Part shown: positions 15,366 to 24,184 of the stretch, one piece after another
How the letters are laid out: each line of letters starts with the position of its first letter
Position numbering within the stretch: position 1 is the stretch's first letter
Assembly: GCA_964451605.1 (NCBI GenBank)
Contig: CAYVJA010000022.1
Location: forward strand, 1-38,793
Reading direction: 5' to 3'
DNA: 38,793 bases
From: JAQVSH01 sp964451605
GTDB taxonomy: Bacteria > Bacteroidota > Bacteroidia > Bacteroidales > UBA4181
Notes under the pieces: generated by a model
Seen by the model: only the letters and a program-made list of their open reading frames with translations
What the model was told of the DNA's origin: nothing
Databases searched by the model: none
Made by a program: the position numbers and the translations under genes

Positions 15366-15397
15366 CAAAGATATCTGTTCGATGCCGTTTTTCCAAA
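15366..15397 (-). promoter_or_regulatory. Promoter of the sirtuin-ubiX unit
   Basis: The minus strand carries TTTG (15394-15397), a 20-nt spacer and TATCTTTG (15366-15373), an excellent Bacteroidetes promoter. Predicted initiation is about 25 nt before the sirtuin ATG at 15333, so the remnant and ubiX should still be transcribed. Confidence 0.74.
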
Positions 15398-15557
15398 CCT
15401 AAAAATTGTTAATCGCGGCTCTGAGTTTCTGATTATTGAGAATAATATGTTTCTTTGCAGTTATGCTTTTGCGGCACTTGTGTAACTGCTTTCTCTGTGA
15501 GCCATATCTCCGCGATGGTGTGTACCCTGCTCCCATTACTAATCAAACTTTTCGCGC

Positions 15558-18500
15558 ATGAAAATGTTCCAAAAAATCAACAATCTCCTGGGTTGGTTGA
15601 TGTTTCTCATCTCGGCGGTTGTTTATCTTTTAACTATCGAATCTTCTGCCAGTTTTTGGGATTGTGGTGAGTTTATCACATCGGCCTTTAAGTTAGAGGT
15701 GGGCCATCCGCCGGGGGCCCCTGTTTTTATGCTGTTGGGCCGTCTCTTTACTCTGTTTGGCGGAGGGGCGGAGAATGCCGCCTATATGATGAATCTCCTT
15801 TCGGGGCTGCTCAGCGCGTTTACCATTCTCTTCCTTTTTTGGACCATCACCCATCTGGGACGGCGCATTGCCGGCAACCCTGAAACCTATACCCCGGTAC
15901 AGTGGATCTCGGTGATGGGGAGTGGTGTGATCGGGGCGCTGGTTTATACCTTTTCCGATACCTTCTGGTTTTCGGCTGTTGAGGCCGAGGTCTATGCCTT
16001 CTCCTCTTTTCTTACTGCCATTGTGGTATGGGCCATGCTGAAGTGGGAGAATGTGGCCGATGAACCGCATGCCAACCGTTGGCTGGTACTGATTGCCTAC
16101 ATCATGGGGTTATCTATCGGTGTGCATCTGCTTAATCTGCTTGCTATTCCCGCCCTGGGCCTTATCTACTATTACCGCAAGTATCAACCCACCACAGCCG
16201 GTCTGATTAAGGCGTTATTCCTATCGTTTGTCATTCTCGGGGTCACCATCTGGGTTCTTATTCCCGGGGTCTTCTCCATTGCTACCAAATTTGAGCTCCT
16301 GTTTGTGAACAGCTTCGGATTGCCCTTCAACATTGGCGAAGCCGTCTGGTTTTTGCTTTTGGCCTCCGGTCTGATATTCGGTATCTTTTACTCCATCCGC
16401 CACCAAAAGGTGCTGCTCAATCATGTTTTGCTGTGTATCTCGGTCCTCATTATCGGTTACTCTTCATATGCCGTTATAGTAATCCGTTCGTCGGCTAATC
16501 CTCCTATGGATCAGAATGATCCGCAGGATCCCTTTAAGCTTCTGTACTACCTGAACCGCGAGCAGTACGGTGACCGTCCCCTCTTCAGGGGGGCCACTTT
16601 TAATGCGCCTGTTATTGGCACAAAACAGGGGAAACCGGTTTATGCCAAGCGAAACGGCCGTTACGAAGTGGTCGACCACAAGGTTTCGTATGAGTACGAT
16701 CCCCGTTTTCTCACGCTGTTTCCCAGGATGTACGATAATCAGGATCCGCGCAGGGCTGACGAGTATAAAGCATGGGGCAATATAAAAGGGACTCCCATAC
16801 AGGCACAGAACCTGCAGGGTAAAATGGAGACCGTGATGAAGCCCACCTTTGCCGAAAACATTCGGTTCTTTATCTCATATCAGGTAAACTGGATGTATTT
16901 CAGGTACTTCATGTGGAATTTCGCCGGTCGGCAGAACGATTTGCAGGGCCATGGCGACCCGCTGCGGGGTAATTGGATCAGCGGTATCTCTTTCCTGGAT
17001 GAGCTCCGTTTGGGCCCGCAGGATGAGCTCCCCACCTTTCTGGCCGAAAACAAAGGCCGCAATACCTACTTTTTCTTACCCCTGATCTTAGGGCTTATGG
17101 GGTTGTTTTTCCACTCTTCGAAGAACCGGGGCGATTTTTATATGGTGTTGATGCTCTTTTTTATGACAGGGTTGGCTATCGTACTCTATCTGAATCAGTA
17201 TCCCTTACAGCCACGCGAACGGGATTATGCTTATGCAGGCTCCTTCTACGCGTTTTCCATTTGGATAGGGCTTGGTTTTATGGCGGCAATTGAGTCTTTC
17301 CCAAAGCGTTGGAAACAATCTGTTCCTGTAACGGTTCTCGCTTTTCTCCTCCTGTTTTCGGTTCCCCTCAGGATGGCCGCCCAGAACTGGGACGACCACG
17401 ACAGGTCGGGCCGTACCTTCTGTCGTGACTTTGGAGCCAACTATCTGGAATCGTGTGCTCCCAATGCCGTGATTTTTACTAATGGCGACAACGATACCTT
17501 CCCGTTATGGTATGCTCAGGAGGTAGAGGGAGTCAGAACCGATGTGCGCGTTGTGAACCTGAGCTATTTTATGGCCGATTGGTATATAGAGCAGATGCAG
17601 CGGAAGGCCTACGAGTCGGAACCCTTGCTCTTCTCGCTGAAGCCCGAACAATTCCAGACCGGGAAGCGTGAGACGCTGGATGTTTACCCGGTCACGGATG
17701 CCTTCACCGAGTTAAAACTGGCTATCGACTTTGTGGCCAGCGATGATCCCAAAACCAAAACGATCCCCGGCTTGGCGGAGAAGATAGAATATTTCCCTGT
17801 TCGCAACCTTAAGATAACGGTCGACAGCACCGCTGTGATGAAGACCGGAACACTTTCGCCCGAGCTGGCTCCCCGGATGCTGAAAACTATGACCTGGAGT
17901 CTTCCTGAGGATCAACCCATGTATGGGGGCAGAATCCTTCTGAAAAGCAGTTTTATGTTGCTCGACCTCCTGGCCAATAACAACTGGCAGCGTCCTCTCT
18001 ATATGTCGACCACGGTTGCCGACGAGAACTATCTGGGTTTGCAGAAGTTCTTCCAGGTGGAGGGTCTGGCTTACCGGATTGTGCCCATTGAGACTCCCCG
18101 CGACTCTGTTACCGGCGATCTGGGACGGGTTAATACCGAAGTTATGTACAACAACCTGATGAACAAGTTCTCCTGGGGAGGCGTTGAAGGCGATGTGTAC
18201 ATCGACGAAACGGTATCTCGTCTGCTTTCGAACGCCAGAAACTGGTTCAGCCGCTTGGCTGAGGCGCTGATTGACGAAGGCGATAGCGTAAAAGCCATCG
18301 AAGTCCTTGATCGCTCGCTGGCTCTCTTCCCCTCTTCGAAGGTGCCTCATAACTTTCTTTCTCCCCTCCTGATTGAGCAGTATTATCGTGCCGGAGCCTT
18401 TGATAAGGGGAATGAGATTGTTGCCGAGATGATTCGGGAAACCACCCTCGAACTGGCCTTCTACGGTCGTTTCAACAGAACGCTGGCTCCCACGGTCGAC

Positions 18501-18626
18501 CGTGATCGGAGAATTGCCTTTTATGTGTTGAATTCACTTGCAGAGTTGGCACAAAAGTATCAGCAGGATGCCCAGTACAAGGAGATTGAAAAGATTTTCG
18601 AAATGTTTTATACATCGATTAATTAG
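15558..18626 (+). CDS. DUF2723 (GT117-like) membrane glycosyltransferase
   Basis: A 1022-residue polytopic membrane protein of the DUF2723 family. The first luminal loop carries the conserved acidic motif WDCGEF (Asp35, Glu38) and EVGHPPGAPVFMLLGR, typical of GT-C-fold enzymes. Hydrophobic helices continue to about residue 310 and again at about 490-590. A large soluble C-terminal region includes GDNDTFPLWYAQEVEG and NLSYFMADWYIEQMQ, with helical, TPR-like sequence near the end. The family includes human TMEM260, an O-mannosyltransferase (CAZy GT117). By analogy this protein may transfer a sugar to exported proteins, but acceptor and donor are inferred. ribF follows after 2 bp. No clear promoter was found in the 224-bp region upstream. 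Confidence 0.85.
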   Translation: MKMFQKINNLLGWLMFLISAVVYLLTIESSASFWDCGEFITSAFKLEVGHPPGAPVFMLLGRLFTLFGGGAENAAYMMNLLSGLLSAFTILFLFWTITHLGRRIAGNPETYTPVQWISVMGSGVIGALVYTFSDTFWFSAVEAEVYAFSSFLTAIVVWAMLKWENVADEPHANRWLVLIAYIMGLSIGVHLLNLLAIPALGLIYYYRKYQPTTAGLIKALFLSFVILGVTIWVLIPGVFSIATKFELLFVNSFGLPFNIGEAVWFLLLASGLIFGIFYSIRHQKVLLNHVLLCISVLIIGYSSYAVIVIRSSANPPMDQNDPQDPFKLLYYLNREQYGDRPLFRGATFNAPVIGTKQGKPVYAKRNGRYEVVDHKVSYEYDPRFLTLFPRMYDNQDPRRADEYKAWGNIKGTPIQAQNLQGKMETVMKPTFAENIRFFISYQVNWMYFRYFMWNFAGRQNDLQGHGDPLRGNWISGISFLDELRLGPQDELPTFLAENKGRNTYFFLPLILGLMGLFFHSSKNRGDFYMVLMLFFMTGLAIVLYLNQYPLQPRERDYAYAGSFYAFSIWIGLGFMAAIESFPKRWKQSVPVTVLAFLLLFSVPLRMAAQNWDDHDRSGRTFCRDFGANYLESCAPNAVIFTNGDNDTFPLWYAQEVEGVRTDVRVVNLSYFMADWYIEQMQRKAYESEPLLFSLKPEQFQTGKRETLDVYPVTDAFTELKLAIDFVASDDPKTKTIPGLAEKIEYFPVRNLKITVDSTAVMKTGTLSPELAPRMLKTMTWSLPEDQPMYGGRILLKSSFMLLDLLANNNWQRPLYMSTTVADENYLGLQKFFQVEGLAYRIVPIETPRDSVTGDLGRVNTEVMYNNLMNKFSWGGVEGDVYIDETVSRLLSNARNWFSRLAEALIDEGDSVKAIEVLDRSLALFPSSKVPHNFLSPLLIEQYYRAGAFDKGNEIVAEMIRETTLELAFYGRFNRTLAPTVDRDRRIAFYVLNSLAELAQKYQQDAQYKEIEKIFEMFYTSIN

Positions 18627-18628
18627 GA

Positions 18629-19570
18629 ATGAACATATATACCGACCTGTCAGCCTTTGATGCGTCGGCCTCTGTGGTGGCTACCGGCACCTTCGATGGG
18701 GTACATACAGGACACAGAGTGTTATTGCGTATCGTGTCGGAAATGGCCGGAAAGATGGGGGCCAGAGCGCTGGTCTGTACTTTCTGGCCCCATCCGCTCA
18801 CGGTGCTTTCACCCCGCACTGCCCGACTCTCTCTTCTTTCGACACTCGATGAGAAGATTGAACTCTTCAGGCAGGCCGGCCTCGAGAATTTGGTGATTCT
18901 GCCCTTCACCGAGGCGGTTTCGCGTATGAGCGCCCCGGAGTTTGTATCCGATATTCTGGTTGCCAGGCTGGGGATGAAAGCCTTGGTTATGGGGAAAAAC
19001 CACCATCTGGGTCGGAACCGCGAAGGGGATGCCGCGTTATTACATCGGATTGCAGAGGAGCAGGGGTTTGTCTTACACACGGAAACGCTCTCTTCGTTGG
19101 GTCAGCCCGTCAGTTCTACCCGAATCCGGCGGGCTTTAGAGGCTGGACAGGTAGAAGCGGCAGAACAGCTGTTAGGCTATCCCTACTTTTTCTCTGGCAG
19201 AGTGGTCGAAGGGAAACAGCTGGGTCGTAAACTCGGTTTCCCCACCGCCAATCTCGAAGTGGTATGGCCATGGAAGTTAATTCCGTTTACCGGAGTTTAC
19301 GCCGTTGAGGCAGAGCGAGGTTCACAGCGGTTACAGGGGATGATGAATATCGGATATCGACCTACCGCCGGAAGCCATAGTACCCAAACCATTGAGGTAC
19401 ATCTGTTCAACTTCGATGAAAATTTATATGACGAAACGGTGCGGGTCAGCTTTCGAAAGCGGATCCGGGATGAATTCCGGTTCGATTCACTAAGTGCCCT
19501 TACAGCTCAATTAGCGCTGGATAAGGCCGAGGTAATGCGTTTTTTTTCTGATAATAACAGTAATAACTAG
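18629..19570 (+). CDS. ribF: Bifunctional riboflavin kinase/FAD synthetase
   Basis: A 313-residue RibF, which phosphorylates riboflavin to FMN and adenylates FMN to FAD. The N-terminal nucleotidyltransferase domain has ATGTFDGVHTGHR, CTFWPHPLTVL and a GKNHHLGRNREGD segment. SSTRIRRAL leads into the C-terminal riboflavin kinase domain, with GRKLGFPTANLEV and the NIGYRPT loop. Length and order are standard for bacterial RibF. It lies 2 bp after the DUF2723 gene and 4 bp before ahcY, so the three are probably one transcript. Confidence 0.95.
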   Translation: MNIYTDLSAFDASASVVATGTFDGVHTGHRVLLRIVSEMAGKMGARALVCTFWPHPLTVLSPRTARLSLLSTLDEKIELFRQAGLENLVILPFTEAVSRMSAPEFVSDILVARLGMKALVMGKNHHLGRNREGDAALLHRIAEEQGFVLHTETLSSLGQPVSSTRIRRALEAGQVEAAEQLLGYPYFFSGRVVEGKQLGRKLGFPTANLEVVWPWKLIPFTGVYAVEAERGSQRLQGMMNIGYRPTAGSHSTQTIEVHLFNFDENLYDETVRVSFRKRIRDEFRFDSLSALTAQLALDKAEVMRFFSDNNSNN

Positions 19571-19574
19571 TTTT

Positions 19575-20978
19575 ATGCATATGAATGATTACAAAGTAGC
19601 CGACATTACTCTGGCCGATTTCGGACGGAGAGAGATAGCCATCGCCGAAAAAGAGATGCCCGGGCTCATGGCCATACGAAACAAATATGCCGCTGAAAAG
19701 CCTCTGAAGGGTGCACGGATTATGGGCTCGCTCCACATGACCATCCAGACGGCCGTACTTATCGAGACGCTGGTTGCGCTGGGCGCCGAAGTGCGCTGGG
19801 CCAGCTGCAACATCTTTTCTACGCAGGATCACGCTGCTGCTGCCATTGCTGCTGCGGGAGTTCCCGTTTTTGCCTGGAAGGGAGAGACACTCGAAGAGTA
19901 TTGGTGGTGTACCGAGCAGGCTCTCACCTTCAGTAACGGGAAGGGTCCCCATCAGATTGTGGACGATGGGGGTGATGCCACTCTGCTGGTGCATTGGGGT
20001 GTAAAAGCTGAAAATAACCCTGCTTTTCTCGACAGGAAGCCCTCATCCCGTGAAGAGGGGATTATTCTGGCGTTGCTGAAAAAGTGTCTTGCCACCGATT
20101 CGGGCAGATGGCATAGGGTATTGGCTGAGCTGAAAGGGGTGTCGGAAGAGACAACCACCGGCGTACACCGCCTCTACCAAATGATGGAGGCCGGGGAGTT
20201 GCTGATTCCCGCCATAAACGTGAACGACTCTGTAACCAAGTCGAAATTCGATAACCTCTACGGTTGTCGCGAGTCTTTGGCCGATGGGATAAAACGGGCA
20301 ACCGATGTGATGTTGGCCGGTAAAGTAGTTGTGGTCTGTGGCTATGGCGATGTCGGCAAAGGGTGTGCCCACTCGATGCGTTCGTACGGAGCGCGCGTAA
20401 TTGTTACCGAGATTGATCCGATTTGTGCGCTTCAGGCTGCCATGGAGGGTTTTGCAGTGAAACCGGTTGAAGAGACCCTTTCCGAGGGGAATATCTATGT
20501 TACCACCACCGGAAACTGCGATATCATCACCCTCGAGCATATGTTGCAGATGAAAGATCAAACCATTGTATGCAACATCGGCCATTTCGACAACGAGATT
20601 CAGGTAGATCGTTTGCAGAACTACAAGGGCATCGAACGGATTGAGGTTAAACCTCAGGTTGATCAGTATCGTTTCCCCGACGGTCACTCTATCATCCTTT
20701 TGGCCGAGGGGCGTTTGGTGAATCTGGGTTGTGCTACAGGTCACCCCTCTTTTGTAATGAGTAACTCTTTCAGCAACCAAACCCTTGCTCAGATTGATCT
20801 CTGGACCAATCAACGTCCTGTAGGCGTTTATCGTCTTCCTAAACGGTTAGATGAGGAGGTGGCTCGTTTGCATCTGGAGCAGATAGGGGTAAAACTCACC
20901 CGTCTTACCGAAAAACAGGCAGCCTATCTGGGTGTGCCGGTTGAAGGGCCCTATAAGGCCGATCATTACAAGTATTAA
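19575..20978 (+). CDS. ahcY: Adenosylhomocysteinase
   Basis: A 467-residue S-adenosylhomocysteine hydrolase, which reversibly splits SAH to adenosine and homocysteine using tightly bound NAD. Recognisable segments in order are SLHMTIQTAVLIETL, SCNIFSTQDHAAAAI, the NAD-binding GYGDVGKGCA near residue 256, VCNIGHFDNEI, and the C-terminal KADHYKY that donates Lys and Tyr to the neighbouring cofactor site. Length fits the longer bacterial class. ATG 19581 is a possible alternative start. The stop is only 8 bp from the convergent lipoprotein gene, with no terminator visible between them. Confidence 0.96.
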   Translation: MHMNDYKVADITLADFGRREIAIAEKEMPGLMAIRNKYAAEKPLKGARIMGSLHMTIQTAVLIETLVALGAEVRWASCNIFSTQDHAAAAIAAAGVPVFAWKGETLEEYWWCTEQALTFSNGKGPHQIVDDGGDATLLVHWGVKAENNPAFLDRKPSSREEGIILALLKKCLATDSGRWHRVLAELKGVSEETTTGVHRLYQMMEAGELLIPAINVNDSVTKSKFDNLYGCRESLADGIKRATDVMLAGKVVVVCGYGDVGKGCAHSMRSYGARVIVTEIDPICALQAAMEGFAVKPVEETLSEGNIYVTTTGNCDIITLEHMLQMKDQTIVCNIGHFDNEIQVDRLQNYKGIERIEVKPQVDQYRFPDGHSIILLAEGRLVNLGCATGHPSFVMSNSFSNQTLAQIDLWTNQRPVGVYRLPKRLDEEVARLHLEQIGVKLTRLTEKQAAYLGVPVEGPYKADHYKY

Positions 20979-20986
20979 CCATCGGT

Positions 20987-21427
20987 TTAGAAGAGTCCCT
21001 CTCCAATCATCAGTCGGTCGGTGTTCTCCAGACGGCATGGAACCCTTAACAGAGGCAGACCCCTCGAAGGGTTACATCCGAGGTATTCATCGGGGTAAAA
21101 AGTATACGATGTATGGCAGGTCGGGCACTCCGCGTGGGTGCCCGACTCATTGATTGCCACCATAGTATCGTGATTAGGGCAATAACCGCATCGGCGGTCA
21201 TAGACCTGAAATCGGCCGTACGACGGACGATAAATAATGAGGTAACCCTTTTCGCGGCCTGTTTGCATCATCGCGCCAATGCCGGCATAAGGTTCGATTT
21301 CAGTTGAAACCATCATCGAGAAGGGGGGGATGTACCTGCGGGGGAAATAGTCCTCCTCTTTGGTGCACGAAGAAATAGCAAGGCCAATCGAGAGGCATAA
21401 CAGAAATATAATTACCTTTGGCTTCAT
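20987..21427 (-). CDS. Rieske-like lipoprotein of unknown function
   Basis: A 146-residue protein with a type II signal peptide: a Lys-bearing N-terminus, a hydrophobic core, and lipobox AISSC with Cys21 as the lipidated residue. The mature part has RRCGYCPNH and, about 30 residues on, ECPTCHTSY followed by GLPLLR. This layout resembles the small Rieske-like lipoproteins of Bacteroidetes. The ligand pattern (Cys-x2-Cys-x2-His and Cys-x2-Cys-His) is not a canonical Rieske CxH/CxxH pair, so zinc binding is as likely as a [2Fe-2S] cluster. No partner gene is visible. A TACCTTTG box precedes it. Confidence 0.72.
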   Translation of the reverse strand: MKPKVIIFLLCLSIGLAISSCTKEEDYFPRRYIPPFSMMVSTEIEPYAGIGAMMQTGREKGYLIIYRPSYGRFQVYDRRCGYCPNHDTMVAINESGTHAECPTCHTSYTFYPDEYLGCNPSRGLPLLRVPCRLENTDRLMIGEGLF

Positions 21428-21445
21428 AGTCTATTTCTCTTTGTA

Positions 21446-21453
21446 CAAAGGTA
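21446..21453 (-). promoter_or_regulatory. -7 box for the lipoprotein gene
   Basis: The minus strand reads TACCTTTG, 18 nt before the lipoprotein ATG, in a 48-bp divergent gap. No -33 element is obvious. Confidence 0.45.
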
Positions 21454-21475
21454 GGTAAATTGACCCATTGCTGGT

Positions 21476-21910
21476 ATGGACGATCAATTATTGAAAATAT
21501 TGTCGGCTCTCGCTGTCCTCTTGGTTACCCTCCTGGCAGGGAAAAAACGGAAGGCTGAAAGTTTGCCGGAGCCGGTTCTGACCCACACCGTCGAGGAGGA
21601 AGATCCGGGTATTCCGCGCGAGTTGTGGGATACAGAGCTGACCGACGAACCTCAGAGGGATTTAGAACACAGCTCTGCAACGCAGGTACCCAATGCTTTT
21701 CAGGAGGCCGCCTCTTTGGAAACGCTGGCCGGACTTGAATCCTCTCTATCGAGTTACGACAGGCAGAATGCCCCCGCAGTCAGCTTGCTTGCATCGGTGG
21801 TTCCCGAAGAGGAAGAGGAGGGGTCGGAACTCCCCATTGACGGGGAATTGTGTTTCAATCTGAGGAAAGCTATTTTGTATCAAACAATTTTAGAGAGGCC
21901 GAAACTCTGA
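21476..21910 (+). CDS. Hypothetical protein with N-terminal membrane anchor
   Basis: A 144-residue protein I do not recognise. Residues about 5-22 are hydrophobic (LLKILSALAVLLVTLLAG) and followed by KKRK, giving a single N-terminal helix with the rest probably cytoplasmic by the positive-inside rule. The remainder is acidic and low-complexity in places (EEEEEG, many Glu and Ser), suggesting disorder. It ends in a basic LRKAILYQTILERPKL helix. It reads as a real gene because it fills the space between divergent and downstream genes and starts 48 bp from its neighbour. A 7-bp hairpin (21907-21924, CTGATTT/AAATCAG) overlaps its stop codon. Confidence 0.6.
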   Translation: MDDQLLKILSALAVLLVTLLAGKKRKAESLPEPVLTHTVEEEDPGIPRELWDTELTDEPQRDLEHSSATQVPNAFQEAASLETLAGLESSLSSYDRQNAPAVSLLASVVPEEEEEGSELPIDGELCFNLRKAILYQTILERPKL

Positions 21911-21934
21911 TTTTTTTAAATCAGAATTTAGATT

Positions 21935-21942
21935 TACCTTTG
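21935..21942 (+). promoter_or_regulatory. Possible -7 box for the greA leader
   Basis: TACCTTTG matches TAnnTTTG 177 nt upstream of greA. The sequence 19-22 nt further up is a T run, not a clear TTG. If active, it would produce a leader of about 170 nt that contains the terminator at 22066-22092. Confidence 0.4.
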
Positions 21943-22065
21943 TTACAAGGGTTATCGCTTTTAGACGGGCGGAGCCCTTTTTATCAGTATATCATATCGC
22001 ATGCGGGTTGTTTTACAGACATCGTTTCGTATTTAACACATCAGGGTTGCTCAGGATGAAATTAG

Positions 22066-22092
22066 AATTCCGAGCAGTCGGAATTTTTTTTT
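22066..22092 (+). terminator. Intrinsic terminator/attenuator just upstream of greA
   Basis: A perfect 8-bp stem, AATTCCGA-GCAG-TCGGAATT, runs straight into a further seven T residues. It ends 26 nt before the greA ATG, upstream of a strong AAGGAG ribosome-binding site (22104-22109). It either terminates the upstream transcript or acts as a leader attenuator. A 14-codon reading frame (ATG 22056 to TAA 22100) spans the hairpin. Confidence 0.72.
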
Positions 22093-22118
22093 GTATATAA
22101 GTAAAGGAGATAAGTCAT

Positions 22119-22595
22119 ATGGCAAAAGTATCGTATATCACTGAAGAGGGTTTAAATAAACTGAAAGCTGAACTGGAACAGCTGGTCTCGGTTGACAGAC
22201 CCTCTATTTCGCGACAGATAGCCGAAGCCCGCGACAAGGGCGATTTGTCGGAGAATGCGGAGTATGATGCTGCCAAGGAGGCCCAGGGTCTGCTTGAGGC
22301 CCGTATCCATAAGCTGGAGGACCTTATTTCGCATGCCCGGATTATCGACGAAACCAAAATCGATACCTCCTCGGTGCAGGTACTTACCAAGGTGAAGATC
22401 AAGAATCTGAAAACCAATGTTACCATGGAGTATACGCTGGTTACTGAGACTGAAGCCAATCTGAAAGAGGGTAAAATAGCGGTGAATACCCCAATTGGTA
22501 AGGGAATCCTTGGGAAAAAAATTGGCGATGTGGTTGAAATTCAAGTTCCCTCCGGGAAGATGACCTTCGAAATTCTCGATATTTCACGTGCCTAA
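22119..22595 (+). CDS. greA: Transcription elongation factor GreA
   Basis: A 158-residue GreA, the standard length. The N-terminal coiled coil carries the acidic tip motif DLSENAEYDAAKEAQ, whose Asp and Glu enter the RNA polymerase secondary channel to stimulate cleavage of backtracked transcripts. The C-terminal FKBP-like domain includes NTPIGKGILGKKIGD. The start is set by an AAGGAG ribosome-binding site 9 nt upstream, stronger than at most genes in this window. The HIT-family gene follows after 11 bp. Confidence 0.96.
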   Translation: MAKVSYITEEGLNKLKAELEQLVSVDRPSISRQIAEARDKGDLSENAEYDAAKEAQGLLEARIHKLEDLISHARIIDETKIDTSSVQVLTKVKIKNLKTNVTMEYTLVTETEANLKEGKIAVNTPIGKGILGKKIGDVVEIQVPSGKMTFEILDISRA

Positions 22596-22606
22596 TACTC
22601 ATAGTT

Positions 22607-23005
22607 ATGGCAACGCTTTTTTCGCGTATAATCAGTGGGGAGATCCCCTGTTACAAGGTTGCCGAAGACAACCGTTTTTTTGCGTTCCTCGACATTCATC
22701 CCCTTGCAAAAGGGCATGTGCTGGTAGTCCCCAAGGTTGAAACCGACTACCTGTTCGATCTTGAAGATGACATGTTGGCCGGGATGATACTTTTCGCTAA
22801 AAAAGTGGCGAAAGCCATCAGGCAGGAGGTTCCCTGCAACCGGGTGGGTGTTGCCGTGATAGGCCTGGAGATCCCGCATGCCCATATTCACCTGGTTCCG
22901 GTGAATGGACTGGGCGATCTCGATTTCTCGAATCCCAAAATTTCACTATCGCCCGAAGAGTTTTCCGAAATTGCCCTCCGGATTAGCAAAGCTTTTGTGC
23001 AGTAG
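22607..23005 (+). CDS. HIT family protein (purine nucleoside phosphoramidase-like)
   Basis: A 132-residue histidine-triad protein. The N-terminal segment IISGEIPCYKVAEDNRFFAF and the core DIHPLAKGHVLVVPK are followed by the histidine triad HAHIHLVP (H-x-H-x-H). By family it hydrolyses nucleoside phosphoramidates or adenylates in the cytoplasm; the physiological substrate is not known from context. It sits 11 bp after greA, and its TAG stop lies in the same frame 18 nt before the TTG start of the histidine kinase. Confidence 0.93.
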   Translation: MATLFSRIISGEIPCYKVAEDNRFFAFLDIHPLAKGHVLVVPKVETDYLFDLEDDMLAGMILFAKKVAKAIRQEVPCNRVGVAVIGLEIPHAHIHLVPVNGLGDLDFSNPKISLSPEEFSEIALRISKAFVQ

Positions 23006-23023
23006 GGGGTTAAACTTACCATA

Positions 23024-24184
23024 TTGGACCGCCTGAGGATACACACCGGTATTCGTTTCCTGCTTATTATCCTGATGCTAGTCATCGGGGCGGGTTCGGT
23101 TATATTCACCCAGAGGTTGGTCAGATCACTGGCTGCCGAAGAGCGCAAGAAAACCGAAATCTGGGCAGAGGCCACTACCTATGTGGCGCGTCCCGAATTG
23201 TCGGAAGAGGAGGTGGGTTTCTATCTCCACGTAATTCGTTCTAACACTGCCATTCCCGTAATCCGTACCGACGCCGAAGGGGAGCTCCTCTACAGTAATC
23301 TCGATTCGGCCCGGCTCAGTAATCGCCAGGCTTTAAATCGAACCCTCAGACGTATGGCGAAAAGTAACGAGCCCATCAGGCTGCGCGACAATCAGGGGGT
23401 TTACAGCTACGTGTACTACAACCATTCACTTCCTCTGAGAATGTTGATGGTTTACCCTTATGTCTATCTGCTGCTCGTCCTGCTCTTTGTCACGGTGGGG
23501 TTTTATGCCTTGCGGGCTGCACAGCGTGCCGAACAGAATCATGTATGGGTGGGATTGTCGAAAGAGACGGCTCACCAATTGGGAACGCCCATCTCTTCGC
23601 TTATGGCCCTTACCGAGTTGCTTAGGGAAAAAGTATCCGATCTTGCACTCGTTGCAGAACTCGAAAAAGATTTGGGCCGTCTGCAGATGATTGCCGATCG
23701 TTTCTCGAAGATCGGGTCGCGGCCGGTTCTTACACCTGATGAGCTAATGCCCGCTATCGAGAATACCCTCTCCTACATGCGTAAACGTTCGTCGGGCAGA
23801 GTTACCTTCTCTTTGCAAGGACCCGCTTCTTTGGAGATGATACCGTTGAATCAACCCCTCTTCGGCTGGGTTATTGAAAATCTCTGCAAAAATGCCATCG
23901 ATGCAATGGCCGGAAGCGGGACAATCACAGTTCAGGTATCTGATCTTCCCTCGAAAGTCTGCATTGATGTAACCGATACCGGAAAGGGGATTGCCCGCTC
24001 CCTTTTCGAAACCGTCTTTCGCCCGGGCTACACCTCTAAGAGCCGCGGCTGGGGATTAGGTCTCTCGCTTGCCAGGCGAATTATAGAGTCGTACCACGGT
24101 GGCCGGATTTTTGTACTCCGTTCGGAGATTGATAAAGGAACCACCTTTAGAATAGAATTAAAAAAACAGTCAACTGTTGTATGA
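23024..24184 (+). CDS. Membrane sensor histidine kinase
   Basis: A 386-residue sensor kinase. Two transmembrane helices (about 11-29 and 141-161) flank a periplasmic region of about 110 residues. The H-box KETAHQLGTPISSL places the phosphorylated His at 184. The ATPase domain has the N-box ENLCKNAIDAM, G1 DTGKGI and G2 GWGLGLSLARRI. The start is a TTG: the in-frame TAG of the HIT gene lies 18 nt upstream and no ATG or GTG occurs between. No response regulator is adjacent, so it is an orphan kinase here. Its stop overlaps the U32 gene start by ATGA. Confidence 0.88.
   Translation: MDRLRIHTGIRFLLIILMLVIGAGSVIFTQRLVRSLAAEERKKTEIWAEATTYVARPELSEEEVGFYLHVIRSNTAIPVIRTDAEGELLYSNLDSARLSNRQALNRTLRRMAKSNEPIRLRDNQGVYSYVYYNHSLPLRMLMVYPYVYLLLVLLFVTVGFYALRAAQRAEQNHVWVGLSKETAHQLGTPISSLMALTELLREKVSDLALVAELEKDLGRLQMIADRFSKIGSRPVLTPDELMPAIENTLSYMRKRSSGRVTFSLQGPASLEMIPLNQPLFGWVIENLCKNAIDAMAGSGTITVQVSDLPSKVCIDVTDTGKGIARSLFETVFRPGYTSKSRGWGLGLSLARRIIESYHGGRIFVLRSEIDKGTTFRIELKKQSTVV

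Noticed and set aside
20043..20813. 256-codon open frame on the minus strand
   Set aside because: It lies wholly inside ahcY on the opposite strand; a shadow of strong codon bias.
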